A DNA stretch of 10,833 bases from Acidobacteriota bacterium. Its GTDB lineage: Bacteria; Acidobacteriota; Terriglobia; Terriglobales; Acidobacteriaceae. Under the pieces are notes generated by a model that made no database searches, was not told the DNA's origin, and saw only the letters and a program-made list of their open reading frames with translations. Positions 6,872 to 10,833 of this stretch are shown here, piece by piece. The position numbers were made by a program, and so were the translations under genes. The stretch covers positions 1-10,833 of the forward strand of contig JAJZDO010000740.1 of assembly GCA_021805955.1 (NCBI GenBank), read 5' to 3'. Position 1 is the stretch's first letter. Every line of letters starts with the position of its first letter.

Positions 6872-8305
6872 TTACGGCAAGAACTGCGCGACCTTTTCCC
6901 GCTGCGGCGGCGGCGTGAGCCAACTGACGACGAACAAACAGATCAGCGATGCCATCAGCGCGGGAAAAATGGCGTCTCGATGCATAAAGAGCGCAGGCAA
7001 GTGGCGATGCGCAAAACCCGTATCCCAGACAACGGTGACGATTGTGCCCGCCGCGATACAGGCAACGGCGCCATAGGAGTTGATGCGTCGGGAATAGAAT
7101 ACTGCCAGTATTACCGGAGTGAGCGCGGCAGAATAAATCGTGTAGGCGTAAAGCGCTTTTTCCAGAATTGACACCGTGTAGGCCCCTTGGACGAGCGCCC
7201 ATATCCCGAGTCCCACCACAACCAGGCGTGAAACCAGCAATATGCTCCGATTGCTCGCGCCAGGCTGCATATAACGAAGGAAAACGTCGTTTACCAGATT
7301 GGTTGCGGGAGAAAAAAGGTAATTGTTTGCCGTAGAGATAACCTTGGCAAAAACGGCGCCCAGCAGCAGCGCGCCCAGTAGCGCCGGCAGCCCATGAGTT
7401 GCCGTGTAGGCAATGATCTCGCGCGGACGCTGGCTGACTTCGCCCGTGGTAAAGAGCGCCGATCCGATGACCGCGATGGCGACAATGATCGTTTCCAGAA
7501 TCACTGTACCGATGATCCAGCCAACCACGGCAACGCGCGCATCTCTTTCAGATTTTGCAGAGAAGAACTTCTGATACATCGCCTGGTTGCCCAGCATCAG
7601 TAGCATCGTTGGCAGAAAGAACTCCATGGCGCGCGCGAACGAGATCGAGCCGAGTGCCTGGAAATGTGTCGCCGGAAGCGAGGCATGCAGACCAGCTATA
7701 CCTCCCGCCTGATGCAGCAAAATCGGCAGCGAGATCAGCAGGGCCACCGTAACCAGCATGCCGATGGCGACATCCATATACGCAACCGAGGCCATACCAG
7801 CCAGGGCGGTAAAAACGATGACGAACGCCGCGATGATGTACATGCCCATGGTGCTGGTGATGGCTGCAGGGAAGATCAAGTGCAAGATGTCCCCACCGCC
7901 CCGCAACTGATAACTGGCGATGGCAGTGTATGCGAATAGGATGGCAACGACTCCGAGCACGCGGGCAGTCTGGTTATAGCGGGCTTCAAGCAAGTCGGGA
8001 ATTGTGTATTGGGCGAATTTTCTGGCCCTCGGCGCGATGAAATAGATCAATAGAAGTCCAGCCCAGCCGCCCGCGGGTTGCCACAACGCGGCGAACCCGT
8101 TGCGATACGCGTTTTCCGCTCCGGCAAACAAAGAACCTGCCCCAATCCACGAAGACAGCAACGTGAAAACCAGCACAAACGCGGGCAGAGATCGGCCTGC
8201 AAGCAGATAGTCGGCCTTCGTCTTGACGCCGCGGAGCTGCGACATAGAGACGACCAGCAGCGTTAGGACAACGATGCCTAGGACCACGGCGTAGAGCGAT
8301 GACAT
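6872..8305 (-). CDS. Sodium:solute symporter (SSS family), substrate unknown
   Basis: A secondary transporter of the SSS family (PutP/SGLT fold), which usually couples Na+ influx to uptake of sugars, amino acids, carboxylates or vitamins. The 477-residue protein has about 13 hydrophobic segments. Marks include KADYLLAGRSLPAFVLVFTL with the following SSWIGAGSLF (30-60), PAGGWAGLLLIYFIAP (77-92), FAQYTIPDLLEARY (97-110), and ISTANNYLFSPATNLVNDVF (323-342). The last contains S324/T325, where PutP has the Na2-site Ser/Thr. The substrate cannot be read from the sequence, and no enzyme of a catabolic pathway lies beside it. ATG 8305 is chosen; GTG 8311 is in frame two codons earlier. It is followed after 46 bp by the desulfurase gene on the same strand. 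Confidence 0.93.
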   Translation of the reverse strand: MSSLYAVVLGIVVLTLLVVSMSQLRGVKTKADYLLAGRSLPAFVLVFTLLSSWIGAGSLFAGAENAYRNGFAALWQPAGGWAGLLLIYFIAPRARKFAQYTIPDLLEARYNQTARVLGVVAILFAYTAIASYQLRGGGDILHLIFPAAITSTMGMYIIAAFVIVFTALAGMASVAYMDVAIGMLVTVALLISLPILLHQAGGIAGLHASLPATHFQALGSISFARAMEFFLPTMLLMLGNQAMYQKFFSAKSERDARVAVVGWIIGTVILETIIVAIAVIGSALFTTGEVSQRPREIIAYTATHGLPALLGALLLGAVFAKVISTANNYLFSPATNLVNDVFLRYMQPGASNRSILLVSRLVVVGLGIWALVQGAYTVSILEKALYAYTIYSAALTPVILAVFYSRRINSYGAVACIAAGTIVTVVWDTGFAHRHLPALFMHRDAIFPALMASLICLFVVSWLTPPPQREKVAQFLP

Positions 8306-8350
8306 GAGCACCAGCCCCGAAAAAAGAGGTTATGAGGACCCGTCCAGTGT

Positions 8351-8379
8351 ATAGAAGGCGCACGCGCGTTCTGTGCCAA
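8351..8379 (-). promoter_or_regulatory. Weak candidate promoter before the symporter gene
   Basis: In the 78 bp between yggU and the symporter the minus strand has TTGGCA (8379-8374, 5 of 6 for -35) and, after 17 bases, TTCTAT (8356-8351, 3 of 6). A better -10-like TATACA is 20 bases from the -35. This could start a separate symporter-desulfurase-mnmA transcript, but the evidence is thin. Confidence 0.22.
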
Positions 8380-8383
8380 CCTC

Positions 8384-8724
8384 TTACCTGCGCTCAGCAC
8401 CGGGCACACCCGTGCCGGGCAGGACACGCTCGATGGCGGCGGAGATTTGCGCGCTCTGCCGATGTGAAATCAACACCCGCTTGTTGCGCGAATGTCCTCC
8501 GGCGAGCACGACGATTGCAGTACGCGGGACACTGAAAAGTTCTGCAAAAATTCTCGAAGCTCTTCATTGGCGCGTCCATCGACAGGCGGAGAAGCCAGCG
8601 CAATCTTCAGCCTGCCATCCAGAACGCCAAGAATGGTCGTGCGTTTTGCGCGCGGTTGTACCCGCACCTCAAACACGGTTCCCTGCTGCGTGTCCCGTAC
8701 CTTGACAGAAGATTCCACAATCAT
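8384..8724 (-). pseudogene. yggU: DUF167/YggU-family protein, frameshifted in this sequence
   Basis: Small conserved protein of unknown role (DUF167, E. coli YggU, about 95-110 residues). The start is ATG 8724, overlapping the yggS stop in ATGA. The first part fits the family: [47 protein letters not shown]. After that the frame turns to nonsense ([14 protein letters not shown]) and stops at 8470. One added T in the T4 run on the minus strand (8535-8538) gives [24 protein letters not shown], which aligns without gaps to the E. coli C-terminus, and the frame then runs to TAA at 8384, for about 113 residues. So either a one-base deletion has truncated the gene or the assembly lost a T in a homopolymer. 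In other genomes yggS and yggU are often adjacent, as here. Confidence 0.85.
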
Positions 8725-9443
8725 TTCGAAGGTCTCGCTCCGAAGATCGCCGTGCCGATCCGCACCAGCGTTGCACCTTCCTCAATCGCAACTGGAAAAT
8801 CATGAGACATGCCCATCGAAAGCTCATTCAGGGCCAGCCTCGGATACCGGCGCGCAATGGAATCTCGCAGCAAGAGCAACTGGTGAAAATAAGGTCGCAC
8901 GCGTTCAATGTCGTCGACAAAGGGCGGGACCATCATGAATCCTTGCGCGTCAAGATGATGTAAATCAGGCAGCCGCTCAAGAAGTTGGTTCAGCTCGGCT
9001 GTGTCAGGAATGAAGCCGTGCTTCGACGCTTCCGGGCTCAGCTTAATCTCAATCGACATCGGCAGGCACTTGCCAGCCTCGGCAGCCGCCTGTTCGAGCC
9101 GCTCCGCAAGGCGAAGTGAGTCGACCGTATCGATGACGTCAAAAATCTGGACAGCACGCACAGCTTTGTTGGATTGCAATGGGCCGATGCAATGAATCTT
9201 GGCTGGCTCTGGACCGGTAAACAGGCCCGCAGCCGCCGCCAGCGCAACTCGTTTGCCGGCATATTCCTGGACGCGATTTTCGCCGAACAGACGGACGCCG
9301 TTGGCGAAAGCTTCCACAATCCATTCCGGCGGATGCGTCTTCGAGACCGCCATCAACCGCACGTCTGCACGCGGACGACCTGCGCGGCGGCAGGCTGCGG
9401 CTATCTCTTCTTCGACCAGCGCAATATTGTCGGCAATCGACAT
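8721..9443 (-). CDS. yggS: YggS/PROSC family PLP-homeostasis protein
   Basis: A 240-residue single-domain PLP-binding protein (alanine racemase N-terminal-like barrel) without known enzyme activity; the family controls the supply of pyridoxal phosphate and affects amino-acid balance. Marks: PLP lysine K35 in [18 protein letters not shown] (52-60), [11 protein letters not shown] (83-93, where most relatives have HFIG.LQ.NK), [13 protein letters not shown], the SKHGF segment, and [28 protein letters not shown] at the end. The open frame extends upstream to 9671, but only as antisense-like nonsense over trxB; ATG 9443 ([10 protein letters not shown]) fits the family start. It lies 10 bp after the trxB stop with no Shine-Dalgarno site of its own, which suggests translational coupling. 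Its stop overlaps the yggU start by 4 bp. It sits in the same run as a PLP enzyme, the desulfurase. Confidence 0.95.
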   Translation of the reverse strand: MSIADNIALVEEEIAAACRRAGRPRADVRLMAVSKTHPPEWIVEAFANGVRLFGENRVQEYAGKRVALAAAAGLFTGPEPAKIHCIGPLQSNKAVRAVQIFDVIDTVDSLRLAERLEQAAAEAGKCLPMSIEIKLSPEASKHGFIPDTAELNQLLERLPDLHHLDAQGFMMVPPFVDDIERVRPYFHQLLLLRDSIARRYPRLALNELSMGMSHDFPVAIEEGATLVRIGTAIFGARPSK

Positions 9444-9453
9444 GGAGAACGGC

Positions 9454-10389
9454 TTAACGGCCGTGATCTTCCAGGTATTTTTCCGCCTCGAGCGCAGCCA
9501 TGCAGCCGCTCCCGGCAGCGGTAATGGCCTGGCGATACCGGCGGTCCTGAACATCGCCGCATGCGAACACACCGGCCACGCGAGTGAAAACGTAGTCGTG
9601 CGTGCGGATGTATCCATCGTCGTCCAGGTCAATCTGCCCAGTGAACATTTTCGCGTTGGGCACGTGGCCAATACCGAGAAACATGGCGCTGACGGGAAGA
9701 ATTGACCTCTCTTGCGTCACCAGGTTTCGCAGGCGCAAGCCAGTCACTTCCTTCTGCTCGACACCCAGCACTTCTTCCACGGCAGTATTCGTCAGAAAGT
9801 GGATCTTCTCGTGGCCGATGGCGCGGTCCAGCATGATTTTCGAAGCGCGAAACTGTTCGCGGCGATGGATCAATGTCACCTTGCTGGCAAAGCGGGTCAG
9901 AAACAACGCCTCCTCCATCGCGGAATCACCGCCGCCAATCACAGCGATCTCTTGACCGGAGAAAAAGAAGCCGTCGCATGTAGCACAACTGCTCACCCCA
10001 TGACCAATCAGTGCCTGCTCGCTGGGCAGCCCCAGCCAGCGCGCCGAAGCTCCGCTGGCGATGATCAGCGTGCGAGTATGCAACACTTCCTTGCCCACAT
10101 GCAGTCGGAAAGGCCGCTTCGAAAGATCTACGCTGCTCAGATGGCCCAGTCGAAAATCGGTGCCGAAGCGCGAAGCCTGCATCCGCATATTCTCAATCAA
10201 CTGCGGACCTTGAATGCCTTCCGGCCAGCCGGGAAAATTTTCGACCAGCGTCGTGATGGAAAGCTGGCCTCCTGGCTCATGCCCTTCGAGAACGAGCGGT
10301 TTCAGATTGGCGCGAGCCGCATAGATGGCAGCCGTCAAGCCGGCGCATCCGGTTCCGACGATGATGGTGTCGCGAATTTCGTCTGTCAT
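9454..10389 (-). CDS. trxB: Thioredoxin reductase
   Basis: Cytoplasmic FAD enzyme that passes electrons from NADPH to thioredoxin through a redox-active disulfide. The 311-residue length is typical for the low-molecular-weight bacterial type. Domains: FAD-binding GTGCAG (12-17, where Cys replaces the usual Pro of GxGPAG), LEGHEPGGQL (34-43), the active disulfide C135/C138 in SSCATCDG, NADPH-binding GGGDSAMEEA (152-161) and HRREQFRAS (175-183), and the second FAD motif FACGDVQDRRYRQAITAAGSG (276-296). ATG 10389 fits the family; the open frame runs up to 10515, but the added residues are not family-like. A weak GAAAAGA lies upstream. It is the first gene of the minus-strand run and is divergent from the NADH dehydrogenase-like gene. 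No thioredoxin gene is nearby. Confidence 0.96.
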   Translation of the reverse strand: MTDEIRDTIIVGTGCAGLTAAIYAARANLKPLVLEGHEPGGQLSITTLVENFPGWPEGIQGPQLIENMRMQASRFGTDFRLGHLSSVDLSKRPFRLHVGKEVLHTRTLIIASGASARWLGLPSEQALIGHGVSSCATCDGFFFSGQEIAVIGGGDSAMEEALFLTRFASKVTLIHRREQFRASKIMLDRAIGHEKIHFLTNTAVEEVLGVEQKEVTGLRLRNLVTQERSILPVSAMFLGIGHVPNAKMFTGQIDLDDDGYIRTHDYVFTRVAGVFACGDVQDRRYRQAITAAGSGCMAALEAEKYLEDHGR

Positions 10390-10439
10390 AATCTTTTCAC
10401 TAGTGTATCGGGAGTGGATGCGTCCGTAAGGATGAAAGA

Positions 10440-10462
10440 TTCGGGCCACATTCGGTCCCGAA
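10440..10462. repeat. Inverted repeat TTCGGG-N11-CCCGAA in the divergent intergenic region
   Basis: Two perfect 6-base arms (10440-10445 and 10457-10462) separated by 11 bases lie between trxB (-) and the NADH dehydrogenase-like gene (+), 51 bp upstream of the trxB start. This could be an operator for a dimeric regulator or a small hairpin in the trxB leader. No regulator gene is visible. Confidence 0.3.
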
Positions 10463-10614
10463 GCCGCGGGCATGAACACAGGAATTCCGCCCGGCACACC
10501 CCAATTTTTCCGCAATCAGGCTACATCACAAAGAATCCGCTCCGATCGCATCCTAATCTATGACATGTAGAGTTCGGCAGATGTCGGTCCGTCGTAAATG
10601 AGGAACCTTAGAGC

Positions 10615-10833
10615 ATGAGAATGCAGAGTGGAATCAACACCCAGAGACCTCGCGTTGTGATCGTCGGCGGAGGCTTTGCCGGTCTTCAGGCTGCCATGCA
10701 TCTGGCCGGCAAACCAGTAGATGTGATGCTGATCGACCGACGCAACCACCACACCTTCCAGCCGTTGCTGTATCAGGTCGCGCTTGCCGCCCTTTCGCCC
10801 GGAGACATTGCCCAGCCCATTCGCAGTCTCTTT
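10615..10833 (+). CDS. Type II NADH dehydrogenase-like flavoprotein (5' part, runs off the window)
   Basis: The first 73 codons of an NAD(P)/FAD-dependent oxidoreductase. After a short polar start (MRMQSGINTQRP) come the beta strand and dinucleotide-binding loop RVVIVGGGFAGLQAAMHLAG, the acidic end of the second strand (VMLIDRR), and NHHTFQPLLYQVALAALSPGDIAQPIR, a segment typical of type II NADH dehydrogenases (NDH-2), which pass electrons from NADH to membrane quinone without pumping protons. The start is ATG 10615, with GAGGAA ending 9 bases upstream; a second ATG at 10621 is possible. The NADH-binding half and any C-terminal membrane helix lie outside the window, so ndh versus a related flavoprotein is not settled. 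Confidence 0.85.
   Translation, partial: MRMQSGINTQRPRVVIVGGGFAGLQAAMHLAGKPVDVMLIDRRNHHTFQPLLYQVALAALSPGDIAQPIRSLF

Noticed and set aside
6313..6918. 201-codon plus-strand open frame antisense to the cysteine desulfurase
   Set aside because: Complement of a conserved gene, crossing its start, with no recognisable domain.
8320..8383. GAGGTT...AACCTC followed by TTTTTT on the minus strand after yggU
   Set aside because: The arms are about 46 bases apart and would have to enclose other weak hairpins, unlike an intrinsic terminator; chance cannot be excluded.
9444..9671. Upstream extension of the yggS frame to 9671
   Set aside because: The added 76 residues overlap trxB on the same strand and do not resemble the YggS N-terminus; the family start is at 9443.
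9712..10563. 283-codon plus-strand open frame antisense to trxB
   Set aside because: trxB on the minus strand has every family motif; the long antisense frame reflects codon bias and has no similarity I can recognise.
1..10833. CRISPR array, tRNA/rRNA genes, toxin-antitoxin or defence module
   Set aside because: No regular spaced repeats, no cloverleaf or rRNA-like sequence and no recognisable defence or toxin gene were seen on either strand.

Overview
The window looks like chromosomal DNA of a GC-moderate, Gram-negative-type bacterium. From the flavour of the proteins (IscS/NifS beside MnmA, a DUF5009-type acyltransferase, a two-ORF IS630 relative, a secreted protein with an LPNGR..TPAG motif) I lean to the Acidobacteriota (Terriglobia). 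This is inference from protein style only; no rRNA or marker gene is present.

Region 1 (1-1812) is a scrapyard of mobile DNA. It holds the C-terminal part of a large serine recombinase (+ strand) without its catalytic domain. This is fused tail-to-tail near position 655 to an IS630-family transposase (- strand) that is cut off inside its DDE domain. The transposase carries a perfect A AAA AAG slippery heptamer, and a -1 shift there joins the helix-turn-helix part to the DDE part. The upstream end of the insertion sequence lies in codon 52-53 of a secreted-protein gene of which only the signal peptide and the start of the mature protein remain. A 20-bp imperfect direct repeat of part of that gene lies 280 bp further on.

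Region 2 (1813-4485) has two stand-alone plus-strand genes: a polytopic HGSNAT-like membrane acyltransferase and a membrane-anchored M23/LytM cell-wall peptidase. They are separated by a 442-bp gap with a possible promoter.

Region 3 (4486-10389) is one long minus-strand run, in transcription order: thioredoxin reductase (trxB), PLP-homeostasis protein (yggS), DUF167 protein (yggU, with a frameshift in this sequence), a sodium:solute symporter, cysteine desulfurase (nifS/iscS type) and tRNA 2-thiouridylase (mnmA). The last two form a natural pair: the desulfurase supplies persulfide sulfur that MnmA places on U34 of tRNA. trxB-yggS-yggU are tightly packed (10-bp gap, then a 4-bp ATGA overlap).

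Region 4 (10390-10833) is a 225-bp divergent intergenic region with a TTCGGG-N11-CCCGAA inverted repeat, then the first 73 codons of a type II NADH dehydrogenase-like flavoprotein running off the window.

I see no CRISPR array, tRNA, rRNA, defence island or clear new system. The most unusual material is the recombined mobile-element debris with its frameshift signal and the broken yggU.
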